From contig JBKDZR010000041.1 in the NCBI GenBank assembly GCA_047971485.1, forward strand, positions 1 to 64,000: a stretch of DNA of 64,000 nucleotides, in the 5' to 3' direction. The stretch's first letter is position 1. Each line of letters starts with the position of its first letter. The notes under the pieces were generated by a model. That model was not told the DNA's origin. It was given only the letters and a program-made list of their open reading frames with translations, and searched no databases. Below, piece after piece: positions 17,976-26,487 of the stretch. Both the position numbers and the translations under genes were made by a program. The DNA is from JBKDZR01 sp047971485. GTDB taxonomy: Bacteria; Pseudomonadota; Alphaproteobacteria; Rhodobacterales; Rhodobacteraceae.

Positions 17976-18475
17976 GATGCAATGTCCTCCTTACCCGTAA
18001 CGATCTGGCCAGCCCGGATCAACACCACCGCTGCTGCCAGGGCGAAACCCAAAGGCGGCAGGAAATAGCTTTGCCAGACAGGCACCTGCTGGTTCAGGGC
18101 CACCACGAAAGTCCCAGTGTGGAAATTCTTCATCGCCGTGACCCAGGTGGTCCAGGTCAGCACCAGGTAGATGGCACAGCCGATCAGCGCGACAATCAGA
18201 TCGGACAGCCGGATCAGCAGGGGCGGCAGCGCCCAATCCAGCAGCTCAACCGAAACCATACCGTTGCGCCGCTCGACCCAGGCCAGGGGCAGAAAGGCGA
18301 TCAGCACCATGTAATAGCGCGACACGATTTCCACCGTCGCCGGCAACGGCCGCCCCGAGATCGCGCGCAGCACGACATCGGCACAGATATGGATCATCAT
18401 CAGCACCACACCAACCGAGGCCAGCAGCGCCAGGATCCGCCCCACCCGGTCGGCCATGTGAACAAGTGCAGTCAT
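17972..18475 (-). CDS. TRAP transporter small permease (DctQ type), putative hydroxycinnamate
   Basis: A 167-residue DctQ subunit with four predicted helices; typical parts are ICADVVLRAISGRPLPATVEIV, LPLAWVERRNGMVSVELLD and the final FALAAAVVLIRAGQIVTGK. I chose the ATG at 18475; the frame extends seven codons further without family resemblance. It overlaps the large permease start by 4 bp. Confidence 0.88.
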   Translation of the reverse strand: MTALVHMADRVGRILALLASVGVVLMMIHICADVVLRAISGRPLPATVEIVSRYYMVLIAFLPLAWVERRNGMVSVELLDWALPPLLIRLSDLIVALIGCAIYLVLTWTTWVTAMKNFHTGTFVVALNQQVPVWQSYFLPPLGFALAAAVVLIRAGQIVTGKEDIAS

Positions 18476-18497
18476 GGTTTCCCCCCATAAAGCCAAG

Positions 18498-18525
18498 GGG
18501 GCCGGGCAGACACGCGCCCGGCCCC
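18498..18525 (-). other. Intercistronic hairpin in the second TRAP operon
   Basis: Perfect 10-bp GC stem GGGGCCGGGC / GCCCGGCCCC with an 8-nt loop, located between the binding-protein stop and the small-permease start, as in the other two DctPQM operons of the window. Confidence 0.6.
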
Positions 18526-18538
18526 TCGCGTCATGTCA

Positions 18539-19660
18539 TCACATGCCGTAGGTGGCGAAATCGACCTTGTCCCAGACCTCGGCTTGGACAATGGCCGCAA
18601 TGGCCGCCGGATCGCCGTCAGTATCCGCCAGAAGGGCAGTCCATTTTTCGACAAGGGCATTGTAGCGCCCCGCCCGTTCAGCCGCGTCGTCAAAGCCGAA
18701 GCGCTCCTTGGCGATCTGGGCGGCAGTTTCCTGATCGGCAACGGCGAAGGCCTCGGACGCAGCCAAAAGCGCAGGATCGGGATCGGCAAAGGTGATCCCG
18801 GCCTCCTCGGCGGCGGTACGGGCCTCACCGGGCATGCCGACGGACCAGCGGTCGGTGAAGATCGGGTTGATCCGGTTGGCCGAACGCGCCAGGGCCGCGC
18901 GATCCTCGGCCGACAGCGCCGTCCAGGTGGAATGCGCCACGGTGAAATCCGACGTCGCATGATAGGTGCCCAGCGGAATCATGGTGACATTGGTCGCCAG
19001 TTCGATCAGCCGGAAGGACAGCAGATCCGCGACAGACCCCATGGACCCGTCGATGACCCCCTGGCTCATGGATTCGAAGGTGTCGCCCACGCCGATACTG
19101 GCCGGAACCGCACCGAAATGTTCGGCCCAACGGGAAAACGGTGCCCCGCCAGAACGCAACCGCAACCCCTTGAGATCCTCGGCCGTCTTGACCGGCTTGT
19201 TGGTCAGCAGGACATAGACATCCGACGACCCGGATCCCAGATAGACCACGCCGAAGCGCTTCATCTCGGCCAGGCAGCTGTCGCAGGTCACCATGTATTC
19301 GGTCAGCGCCGCCGCCATCGCCTGGGGATCGCGGCCGGTCAGGGCCAGTTCACCGGCCAGGGCCATGTTCGGCAGGTCCGCCGGGAAATAGAGCGGCAGC
19401 AGGTTCCCCAGATCAACCAATCCGCTTTGCAGAGCGTCCTTCATCTGGCCCAGGCTGACGACCTCGGGGCCCATGACCGAGGCGCTGAGCGAGCCACCGG
19501 ATTCCTCGGCCACCACATCGTTCAGCAACGCATACATGTAGCCATTGGCCGGATGCGCGGGCGGTCCGCCCGGGGCGCCCCGCAGGTCGCGGGCCTCGGC
19601 CAGCCCGGTCAGCAGGGCAGCAGCCGACAGCGCGGCAACGAAAGTGCGAATTTGGGTCAT
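18539..19660 (-). CDS. TRAP transporter substrate-binding protein (DctP type), putative hydroxycinnamate
   Basis: A 373-residue periplasmic binding protein, longer than the usual 330. The signal peptide is MTQIRTFVAALSAAALLTGL, cleaved near AEA. Conserved parts are LGQMKDALQSGLVDLGNLLP, TAEDLKGLRLRSGG with the family's arginine, and ESMSQGVIDGSMGSVADL. A CDSC pair at about 133-136 may form a disulfide. It follows the amidohydrolase gene after 35 bp and probably binds hydroxycinnamates, like TarP; this is inferred from the operon. Confidence 0.88.
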   Translation of the reverse strand: MTQIRTFVAALSAAALLTGLAEARDLRGAPGGPPAHPANGYMYALLNDVVAEESGGSLSASVMGPEVVSLGQMKDALQSGLVDLGNLLPLYFPADLPNMALAGELALTGRDPQAMAAALTEYMVTCDSCLAEMKRFGVVYLGSGSSDVYVLLTNKPVKTAEDLKGLRLRSGGAPFSRWAEHFGAVPASIGVGDTFESMSQGVIDGSMGSVADLLSFRLIELATNVTMIPLGTYHATSDFTVAHSTWTALSAEDRAALARSANRINPIFTDRWSVGMPGEARTAAEEAGITFADPDPALLAASEAFAVADQETAAQIAKERFGFDDAAERAGRYNALVEKWTALLADTDGDPAAIAAIVQAEVWDKVDFATYGM

Positions 19661-19695
19661 GACATGGTCCTCCCGGTCATGTTTGAGGGATGGGA

Positions 19696-20571
19696 TCAGA
19701 GCTTCAGCAGCTTTTTGGCATTTTCCTTCAGGATCAGAGGCCGGACATTTTCCTTGATGTCCAGGCCACCGAAATCCGACAGCCAGCGGTCCGGCGTGAT
19801 CGCCGGCCAGTCCGAACCAAACAGCATCTTATGCTTCAGCAGGCTGTTGGCGTATTGCACCAGGATCGGCGGGAAATAGCGCGGCGACCAGCCCGACAGG
19901 TCGATATAGACATTGGGCTTGTGGGTCGCGACGGACAGGGCCTCTTCCTGCCAGGGAAAGGAGGGATGCGCCGCGACAATCGGCATGTCCGGGAAATCTG
20001 CGGCCACATCATCCAGATACATCGGGTTGGAATATTTCAACCGCATCCCCATGCCGCCGCGCATCCCGGACCCAACCCCGGTCTGGCCGGTGTGGAACAG
20101 GGTGATGGCGCCTTCCTCCGCGATCGCCTCATACAGCGGATAGGCCATGCGGTCATTGGGATAGAACCCCTGCATGGTGGGGTGGAACTTGAACCCGCGC
20201 ACGCCAAATTCGCGCACCAGGCGCCGGGCTTCGCGCGCGCCGGCCTTGCCCTTGGCCGGGTCGATCGAGGCAAATGGGATCAGGATATCGCTGTTCTCGG
20301 CGGCAAGGGTGGCCACCTCTTCGTTGGAATAGCGGCGGAACCCGGTTTCGCGTTCGGCATCGACCGGAAAGATCACAGCACCGATGCGCCGCTCGCGGAA
20401 GTACTCCGCAGTCTGCACCACCGTGGGCAGCATGCCCTCCGCACCGGCGGGGTTCTTGAAGTATTTGGCCATGCCGGCCTGAAACTCGTCATACCCGTCA
20501 TCGCGCGGCCCGCAGCAGGGTTCCTCGGCATGGATGTGAAAGTCGATGGCGATCAGATCGTCGATGTTCAT
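19696..20571 (-). CDS. Amidohydrolase-family protein, candidate hydrolytic beta-ketothiolase (CouO-like)
   Basis: A 291-residue metal-dependent hydrolase of the ACMSD/amidohydrolase-2 family. The H-x-H motif IDFHIH (His12, His14) starts the barrel; later ligands are in FKFHPTM, IVAAHPSFPW and FGSDWP (Asp254). In Rhodococcus jostii RHA1, CouO, a family member with an essential metal ligand Asp257, cleaves the beta-keto intermediate of p-hydroxycinnamates. The comparable length and nearly identical position of the Asp, plus the surrounding crotonase, SDR and CoA-ligase genes, support the same job. ATGA overlap with the marR gene upstream. An alternative is a 4-hydroxybenzoate-type decarboxylase. 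Confidence 0.72.
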   Translation of the reverse strand: MNIDDLIAIDFHIHAEEPCCGPRDDGYDEFQAGMAKYFKNPAGAEGMLPTVVQTAEYFRERRIGAVIFPVDAERETGFRRYSNEEVATLAAENSDILIPFASIDPAKGKAGAREARRLVREFGVRGFKFHPTMQGFYPNDRMAYPLYEAIAEEGAITLFHTGQTGVGSGMRGGMGMRLKYSNPMYLDDVAADFPDMPIVAAHPSFPWQEEALSVATHKPNVYIDLSGWSPRYFPPILVQYANSLLKHKMLFGSDWPAITPDRWLSDFGGLDIKENVRPLILKENAKKLLKL

Positions 20572-21044
20572 GAACGTTCCTCAAGTCCGATGAATTTCTG
20601 CAAAAGGCCAATCAACTGGGCCATTTCCGCAGATGTCAGGTTGGTCTGGCTTTCCCCGGGATCGGAGAAAAAAGCAGTGCGATGGGTGTCCACGAAGGCC
20701 CGGCCGCTGTCGGTCAGGGTCAGCTCCACCGCCCGGCGATCCGCATCAGGGATGTGGCGCTGGATCAGGCCCTGGGTCTCGAAGCCACGGATCATCTTGG
20801 TCATGCGCGCGTTCTTGATGTACAGGCTGCGCGCCAAAACACCCTGACGGACCCGTGGGTTCTGGCTAATCAGCCACAACACCGAGAATTCCCCGGCGCG
20901 CACCCCTGAGGCCCCCAGATCGGCATACAGCTTCTCGAAGGTCGCAATCTGCGAGATACGCAGCAAAAACCCCAAGGCGTCGGCCAAGGGCCCCAGCGCC
21001 AGTTGGGCCGGGTCGCTGCGCGTCCGTTCGAGAAGCGGGGCCAT
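20568..21044 (-). CDS. MarR-family repressor of hydroxycinnamate genes (CouR/FerC-like)
   Basis: A 158-residue winged-helix regulator. The DNA-binding part is FSVLWLISQNPRVRQGVLARSL followed by NARMTKMIRGFETQGLI; the wing is IPDADRRAVELTLTDSGRAF. CoA-thioester-responsive MarR proteins (CouR, FerC) control hydroxycinnamate degradation by releasing DNA when feruloyl- or coumaroyl-CoA accumulates. Here the gene is second in one of the two divergent arms, beside the palindrome at 21912-21925. It overlaps its neighbours by 1 and 4 bp. Target and ligand are inferred. Confidence 0.85.
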   Translation of the reverse strand: MAPLLERTRSDPAQLALGPLADALGFLLRISQIATFEKLYADLGASGVRAGEFSVLWLISQNPRVRQGVLARSLYIKNARMTKMIRGFETQGLIQRHIPDADRRAVELTLTDSGRAFVDTHRTAFFSDPGESQTNLTSAEMAQLIGLLQKFIGLEERS

Positions 21045-21856
21045 CAGCCCTGCCCCGGTACCTTCAGCCGCGCGGCGCGCTTTTCAAGGAACGCGTTCAG
21101 CCGTTCCTCAGCCTCGGGGCTGGTCGCCGTGAACGAGGCGATGAAGCTTTCCACGAACAGCCCGTCATCGGTGCCCATATCCTGAATGCGCGGCAGGGCG
21201 TTGATCACCGCGTAATTCGACAGATAGGCATTCGACGCGGCCGCCCGAGCCAGATCCTTGGCCTTGTCCAGCGCGGTGCCCTCGGGCACGACATATTGGC
21301 ACAGGTTCCAGGCCTCGCCTTCCCGCGCCGAGGCCACCCGGCCGGTCATCATCATGTCGGTCATCCGCGCCACCCCCATCAGGCGGGCCGAACGCACCGA
21401 TCCGCCGCCCCCGACAAAGATGCCACGCTGGCCTTCGGGCAGGGCGAAAAAGGCAGTTTCATCGGCCACCCGGATATGGGTGGAAGACGCCAATTCCAGC
21501 CCCCCGCCGACCACGGCCCCATGCAGGGCGGAAATCCACGGGATCTGGCCCCGCTCGATCTCGGCGAAAACCGCGTGCCAACGACGCGATCCATGGACCC
21601 CCTCGATGGGCGTTTTCTTGACATGTTCACCCAGATCCAGGCCGGCACAAAAGTGATCCCCATGCCCATAGATGACAGCCGCTTTCGCCTCGGTCTGGGC
21701 GCGCGTCACGGCCACGGCCAGCGCCTCAACGAAACGGTCGCTGATGGCATTGCGCTTTTCCGGCCGGTTCAGACCGATTAGGGCAATCTTGCCGTCCATC
21801 TCATAGGTAACGAATCCGTCGATTTCTGCCTTGTTCACGCCAATCCCCCCCATCAT
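21044..21856 (-). CDS. Crotonase/enoyl-CoA hydratase-family protein, candidate hydroxycinnamoyl-CoA hydratase
   Basis: A 270-residue crotonase-fold enzyme. Oxyanion-hole motifs are GHGDHFCAGLDLGE and SALHGAVVGGGLELA; the catalytic segment ALPEGQRGIFVGGGGSVR carries one Glu of the usual pair. Two routes are possible: hydration only, giving 3-hydroxyacyl-CoA for the SDR, or hydration plus retro-aldol cleavage to vanillin as in feruloyl-CoA hydratase-lyase. No vanillin dehydrogenase gene accompanies it, whereas an SDR and a CouO-like hydrolase do, so I favour simple hydration. The start at 21856 has AGGATGG just upstream; a second ATG follows immediately. Confidence 0.8.
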   Translation of the reverse strand: MMGGIGVNKAEIDGFVTYEMDGKIALIGLNRPEKRNAISDRFVEALAVAVTRAQTEAKAAVIYGHGDHFCAGLDLGEHVKKTPIEGVHGSRRWHAVFAEIERGQIPWISALHGAVVGGGLELASSTHIRVADETAFFALPEGQRGIFVGGGGSVRSARLMGVARMTDMMMTGRVASAREGEAWNLCQYVVPEGTALDKAKDLARAAASNAYLSNYAVINALPRIQDMGTDDGLFVESFIASFTATSPEAEERLNAFLEKRAARLKVPGQG

Positions 21857-21891
21857 GCCATCCTGTGATGGCGGTTTGTTTCCTCGTTGAG

Positions 21892-21925
21892 AGTTTACAT
21901 GTGATTATTTTATTAGTAAACTAAT
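21892..21925. promoter_or_regulatory. Operator region between crotonase and feruloyl-CoA synthase genes
   Basis: The perfect palindrome ATTAGT-AA-ACTAAT (21912-21925) sits in an AT-rich divergent promoter region. An inverted half-site AGTTTAC (21892-21898) mirrors GTAAACT (21916-21922). MarR-family operators are AT-rich palindromes of this size, so this is the likely site for the MarR protein encoded at 20568-21044. Confidence 0.6.
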
Positions 21926-21985
21926 TTTTGAAAGGCGCTGCGGACCAGGGACACCGCGATCGGCGCTGCGAAACGGGAGGGGCCG

Positions 21986-23851
21986 ATGACGACGACACCG
22001 AAAATCCGTGATGTTTCCATGTGGAAGCCGGAACTTGCGTGGGAAACGCGCGCCGACGGCACAACGCTGATCTGGCGCGAGGATACGCTGACCGCCCATG
22101 CGGATCGAATCACGGATCGCGCACTGCACTGGGCGGAGAAAACCCCGGACCGGACATGGATGGCCCAGCGGGGCCCCGACGGGGCATGGCGCAAGATCAG
22201 CTATGCCGACCTGGCCCGCACGCTGGGCCATCTGGGCCAGGCGCTGCTGGACCGGAACCTGTCCGTGGACCGGCCACTGCTGATCCTGTCGGAGAACAGC
22301 CTGGAACATGCAATGATCGCCCTGGCCGCGCAACATGTGGGCATCGCCTCGGCAGCGATCTCGCCGGCCTATTCGCTGGTCTCCACCGATTACGGCAAGC
22401 TTCGCGATATTATCGAGATGATCACCCCGGGCATGATCTTTGCCCAGGACGGCGCCCCGTTTGCCGCCGCCATCGCCGCCACCGTCCCCCAGGACGTGCC
22501 CGTGGCCAGCGTGACCAACCCGATCACCACCGGACATGAGACCCTGCTGTGGCAGGATCTGACCGCCACCCCCCCGCGCGATGCCGTCCGCACCGCCCAT
22601 GCCGCCGTAAACCCCGATACCGTGGCAAAGTTCCTGTTCACCTCGGGCACGACGGGCAGCCCCAAGGCGGTGATACAAACCAACCGTATGCTGTGCGCCA
22701 ATCAGGAAATGATCCTCGATTGCTATGCCTTCATGCGCGACGAACCCCCGGTGGTTGTCGACTGGGCACCCTGGAACCACACCGCCAGTGGCAACAAGGT
22801 GTTCAACATGATCCTGTATCATGGCGGCACCTACTATATCGACGACGGCAAGCCGACACCCAAGGGAATCGCGGAAACGATCCGTAACCTCAAGGATATC
22901 TCGCCCAGCTGGTATTTCAACGTGCCCGCCGGCTATGAGATGCTGGTCGAGGCGATGGAAACCGACACCGCCCTGCGCGAAACCTTTTTCCGAGACCTCA
23001 AGCTGCTGATGTATGCCGGGGCCGGGCTTGCGCTGCACACCTGGAACCGCCTGAAGCGGATGTCCGAGGAAACCATAGGCGAACGGGTGCTGCTGGCCAC
23101 CGGGCTGGGATCCACCGAAACCGCGCCATTTTCCCTGTTCTGCACCGATGAGCAGGAATTGCCTGGCAATGTCGGCATCCCGTCGCGCGGGATCACGATG
23201 AAGCTGGTGCCCGTCGACGACAAGCTGGAGCTGCGCCTGAAGGGGCCCAACATCACGCCGGGATACTGGCGCAGCCCCGACCTGACCGCCGCCGCCTTCG
23301 ATGAGGAAGGCTTTTACAAGATCGGCGATGCCCTGCGATATGCCGAGCCGGGCAATCCCGCCAAGGGCTTTTTCTTTGATGGGCGGATCGCCGAGAACTT
23401 CAAGCTGCAAACCGGCACCTGGGTGGCGGTGGGCAAGCTGCGCGCCCAACTGACCGACCAGATGGGCGGGCTGGTCCGCGATGTGGTGATCTCCGGCGAG
23501 AACCGCAAGTTCCTGGGCGCGATCCTCGTGCCCTTCCTGCCGGCCCTGCGCGCGCTGGTACCGGACGAGGCGGATCTGTCGGATGCCCAGATCATCGCAC
23601 ACCCGGTGGTGCGTCAGGCACTTGCCGAAAAGCTGGCCGCCCACGCCGCCGCCGCCACCGGATCGGCGACGCGCGTGGTGCGCGCCCTGCTGATCGAGAC
23701 GCCGCTGCATATCGACAAGGGCGAGGTCACCGACAAGGGATCGGTCAACCAGCGCGCGGTGCTGCGCGAACGGCCCCATCTGGTCGAGATCCTGCACGAA
23801 ACTGGTGGCCCGCGCGTCATTGAGGCCACCAGGCAGGAGGCCCGGGCATGA
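21986..23851 (+). CDS. fcs: Feruloyl-CoA synthase
   Basis: A 621-residue AMP-forming acyl-CoA ligase that activates ferulate, p-coumarate or caffeate to the CoA thioester. The ATP-binding loop is TSGTTGSPKAV. Further signatures are VVDWAPWNHTASGN, LLATGLGSTETAP with the adenylate-forming motif, and FKLQTGTWVAVGKLR. The extended N-terminus and WAPWNHT are characteristic of the Fcs/FerA-type feruloyl-CoA synthases rather than plant 4CL. It is the first gene of the rightward arm (fcs-SDR-acyl-CoA dehydrogenase), with a 4-bp overlap to the SDR gene. It is probably repressed by the MarR protein through the 21912 palindrome. Confidence 0.92.
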   Translation: MTTTPKIRDVSMWKPELAWETRADGTTLIWREDTLTAHADRITDRALHWAEKTPDRTWMAQRGPDGAWRKISYADLARTLGHLGQALLDRNLSVDRPLLILSENSLEHAMIALAAQHVGIASAAISPAYSLVSTDYGKLRDIIEMITPGMIFAQDGAPFAAAIAATVPQDVPVASVTNPITTGHETLLWQDLTATPPRDAVRTAHAAVNPDTVAKFLFTSGTTGSPKAVIQTNRMLCANQEMILDCYAFMRDEPPVVVDWAPWNHTASGNKVFNMILYHGGTYYIDDGKPTPKGIAETIRNLKDISPSWYFNVPAGYEMLVEAMETDTALRETFFRDLKLLMYAGAGLALHTWNRLKRMSEETIGERVLLATGLGSTETAPFSLFCTDEQELPGNVGIPSRGITMKLVPVDDKLELRLKGPNITPGYWRSPDLTAAAFDEEGFYKIGDALRYAEPGNPAKGFFFDGRIAENFKLQTGTWVAVGKLRAQLTDQMGGLVRDVVISGENRKFLGAILVPFLPALRALVPDEADLSDAQIIAHPVVRQALAEKLAAHAAAATGSATRVVRALLIETPLHIDKGEVTDKGSVNQRAVLRERPHLVEILHETGGPRVIEATRQEARA

Positions 23852-24609
23852 AGATCGCCGGAACATCGGCCCTGATCACCGGCGGCGGTTCGGGCCTGGG
23901 GGCCGCCACAGCGCAGATGCTGGCGGACAAGGGCGCCCGGGTCGCAATCCTGGACCGCGACGAAGCGGCCGCCACGGCAATGGCCGATCAGATCGGCGGG
24001 CTGGCCTGCGCCGGCGATGTCACCTCGGAAGAGGATGTCACCGCCGCCCTCGACGCAACCTCCGCCACCCATGGCGCACCACGGATCGTGGTCAACTGCG
24101 CCGGGATCGGCACTGCCGCCCGGATCGTCGGCCGGGATGGCCCCATGCCACTGGCCGATTTCGAGCGTATCATCCGCATCAACCTGATCGGCACCTTCAA
24201 CATCCTGCGGCTGTCGGCAGCGCGGATGATGGATCTCGATCCGATCGAAGCCAGCGGGCGGGGCGTGATCGTCAACACCGCCTCGGTCGCGGCCGATGAC
24301 GGACAAATCGGGCAGGCCGCCTATGCCGCCTCGAAAGGGGCGATCAAATCCCTGGCCCTGCCGGCTGCACGGGAATTCGCCCGCGCCGGGATCCGGGTGA
24401 ACACCATCGCGCCGGGGATCTTCCGCACGCCGCTGCTGGCCGGACTGCCGCAAGAGGCCCAGGACAGCCTGGCCGCGCAGATCCCCTTTCCCTCGCGACT
24501 TGGCGATCCGGCCGAGTTTGCCGCCGCTGTCCTGTTCTGCGTGGAAACCGACTATCTGAACGCTGAAATCATCCGCCTTGATGGCGCGATCCGCATGCAG
24601 GCCAAATAA
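23848..24609 (+). CDS. SDR oxidoreductase, 3-hydroxyacyl-CoA dehydrogenase type II-like
   Basis: A 253-residue short-chain dehydrogenase. The NAD-binding motif is TGGGSGLGAATAQML with an Asp after strand 2 (ILDRDEA), indicating NAD+. Catalytic residues are Ser in NTASVAADDG and the YAASK pair. The overall pattern, including PFPSRLGDPAEFA, resembles 3-hydroxyacyl-CoA dehydrogenase type II (HSD17B10 group). In this operon it would oxidise 3-hydroxy-3-aryl-propionyl-CoA to the beta-keto form, the CouN-like step. It starts inside the fcs stop (ATGA) and is 2 bp from the next gene. Confidence 0.85.
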   Translation: MKIAGTSALITGGGSGLGAATAQMLADKGARVAILDRDEAAATAMADQIGGLACAGDVTSEEDVTAALDATSATHGAPRIVVNCAGIGTAARIVGRDGPMPLADFERIIRINLIGTFNILRLSAARMMDLDPIEASGRGVIVNTASVAADDGQIGQAAYAASKGAIKSLALPAAREFARAGIRVNTIAPGIFRTPLLAGLPQEAQDSLAAQIPFPSRLGDPAEFAAAVLFCVETDYLNAEIIRLDGAIRMQAK

Positions 24610-24611
24610 CC

Positions 24612-26213
24612 ATGTCACAGGATCACATCGACCGTACCCTGGCCCTTTTGGCCAGAACCCCGGGCTGGGCAGCGCTTCAGACCAGCCGCGACGATTGCGA
24701 TACCGAAACCGTAGCGGCCGTTCTGGACACGGCCAATGGCTTCGCCCAGACGGAACTGGCCGATCTGGGCGCACGCGCCGACCGGCAAGGCTGTCGCTTG
24801 GAACAGGGGCGGGTGCGGGTGCCCGATGGCTATGGCGCGGCCTGGCAGGCCTGCGCCCAGAATGGCTGGATCGCACTGGACCTGCCCGAAGATGTCGGCG
24901 GCTCGGGCCTGCCCCACACGGTCTATGCCGCTGCAATGCCCCTGTTCGAACGCCACGCGACGCCGTTCATGATGGGCGTTGGCGCCACGCGATCGGCCGC
25001 CCACATGCTGAAGGCCCAGGCCGCGCCGGATCTGGCCGCGCAATGGGTTCCGCGCCTGGCGTCCGGGGATTGGGCGGCAACGATCTGCATTTCTGAACCC
25101 GGGGCCGGGTCAGATGTCGGCCGGATCCGCAGCCGCGCCACCCGCGACGGCGACATCTGGCGGGTGACGGGCGAAAAGATCTGGATCTCTTTCGGCGATC
25201 ACGACATGGCCGAGCGGATCGGCCACTGCCTTCTGGCCCGGACCGGCGATGCGCCAGGCACCCGGGGGCTCAGCCTGTTTCTGGTGCCCTCGACCCGCGC
25301 AGACGGCACGCCCAACGGCGTCTCCGTGGTCCGGATTGAGGAAAAGCTGGGCATGCACGGATCCCCCACCTGCGCCATGGCCTTTGAAGACGCCGAGGCC
25401 CATCTGATCGGCGAGGAAAACCGCGGCCTGCCGCAGCTGTTCACCATGATCGAACTGATGCGCCTGCAAACCGGGTGTCAGGGCCTGGGCCTGGCCACCC
25501 TGGCCTGTGAGATCGCCGAGGGCTATGCGCAGGAGCGTCTGCAAGGCGGACGCCCCGATGCCCCCCCTGTGCCGATTGCCAGCCACCCCGATGTGCACCG
25601 GATGCTGTCCGGCATGCGCGCCCGGACCGAGGCCCTGCGCGCTGCCATCCTGGAACTGTCTACCCTCCTGGATCTGTCGCGCCAGACCGGACCGAAAAGC
25701 GATGAGGCCGCGCTGGTCGCCTTCTTGCTGCCCTTGGTCAAGAATTTCGGCGGGGCCGAAGGTTTTGAGACCGCCAATGACGCGATCCAGGTGTTGGGCG
25801 GGGCGGGCTATACCCAGGAATGGCCGGTCGAACGGGCCCTGCGCGATGCCCGCGTGCTGACCATCTACGAAGGCACCACCGGCATTCAGGCCCTGGATCT
25901 TCTGACCCGGCGGGTCTGGGCAAATCGGCACGGTCTGGACCTGTTCCTGGCCCGGGCAACTGCGGAAACGGCAGACCATCCAGCCGCAGCCGCGGTGATC
26001 GCCGGGTATGCCGCCCTGGCCGAAGATGTCGCCGCACAGCCCCACACCGAAGACGCCCTGGCCGGGGCCGAAGCGTTTCTGCGCGCCACCTGGTTCGCCG
26101 TTTGCGCCTGGATGGGCACGCGCCTGGACCCACAGGAGGCCCGGCCGCTCTATGCCGCCGCCGCCGCCCGCCTGGCCCTGCTGCGCGCCGAGGCCCTGCC
26201 GGACAGCGCCTGA
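24612..26213 (+). CDS. Acyl-CoA dehydrogenase, candidate aryl-propionyl-CoA dehydrogenase
   Basis: A 533-residue flavin acyl-CoA dehydrogenase, longer than typical 380-residue forms and like the DmdC-type subfamily with a C-terminal helical extension. Seen are CISEPGAGSDVGRIRS, the hinge ITGE-like WRVTGEKIWISFG, VRIEEKLGMHGSPTCAM, and the catalytic region VLGGAGYTQEWPVERALRDARV followed by IYEGTTGIQALDL. With feruloyl-CoA synthase it could feed dihydroferulate or phloretate into the pathway by forming the cinnamoyl-CoA double bond. Substrate inferred. Last gene of its operon; a terminator lies about 140 bp downstream. Confidence 0.87.
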   Translation: MSQDHIDRTLALLARTPGWAALQTSRDDCDTETVAAVLDTANGFAQTELADLGARADRQGCRLEQGRVRVPDGYGAAWQACAQNGWIALDLPEDVGGSGLPHTVYAAAMPLFERHATPFMMGVGATRSAAHMLKAQAAPDLAAQWVPRLASGDWAATICISEPGAGSDVGRIRSRATRDGDIWRVTGEKIWISFGDHDMAERIGHCLLARTGDAPGTRGLSLFLVPSTRADGTPNGVSVVRIEEKLGMHGSPTCAMAFEDAEAHLIGEENRGLPQLFTMIELMRLQTGCQGLGLATLACEIAEGYAQERLQGGRPDAPPVPIASHPDVHRMLSGMRARTEALRAAILELSTLLDLSRQTGPKSDEAALVAFLLPLVKNFGGAEGFETANDAIQVLGGAGYTQEWPVERALRDARVLTIYEGTTGIQALDLLTRRVWANRHGLDLFLARATAETADHPAAAAVIAGYAALAEDVAAQPHTEDALAGAEAFLRATWFAVCAWMGTRLDPQEARPLYAAAAARLALLRAEALPDSA

Positions 26214-26350
26214 TAGGATATTCCGGTCAGCCCCGGAAAGATCAGCGCGTGGCAGGCTATTGCAGAAAACGCCCTGCCCCAAACTGACGCACCCCCCTGG
26301 GTTACGCCGGGATAAAATCCTAAGCCACTGAGCTAAAAATAAAATCCTTC

Positions 26351-26396
26351 ACAAGCGCCGCCGGCCCCCCTGGTCCGGCGGCGCTTGTCTTTTTGT
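26351..26396 (+). terminator. Rho-independent terminator after the acyl-CoA dehydrogenase gene
   Basis: Perfect 14-bp stem ACAAGCGCCGCCGG / CCGGCGGCGCTTGT around a 10-nt loop, followed by CTTTTTGTG. This is the strongest intrinsic terminator in the window and closes the fcs operon. The DNA between 26214 and 26350 shows no gene; 26397-26487 is AT-rich and probably contains the lysR promoter. Confidence 0.85.
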
Positions 26397-26487
26397 GTTT
26401 TCTGACTGTATGGTGGATAAAACAACACAAAATACATATTTTCGGAAATTATGCAGTGACGCCTGCCCTGACACGGATGTGACCATC

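Noticed and set aside
21905..23866. Long frame opposite feruloyl-CoA synthase
   Set aside because: Shadow of fcs; low-complexity, His/Gly/Gln-rich translation.
26280..26345. Possible tRNA-like or attachment-site sequence after the acyl-CoA dehydrogenase gene
   Set aside because: No cloverleaf can be drawn and no integrase or mobile gene is nearby.
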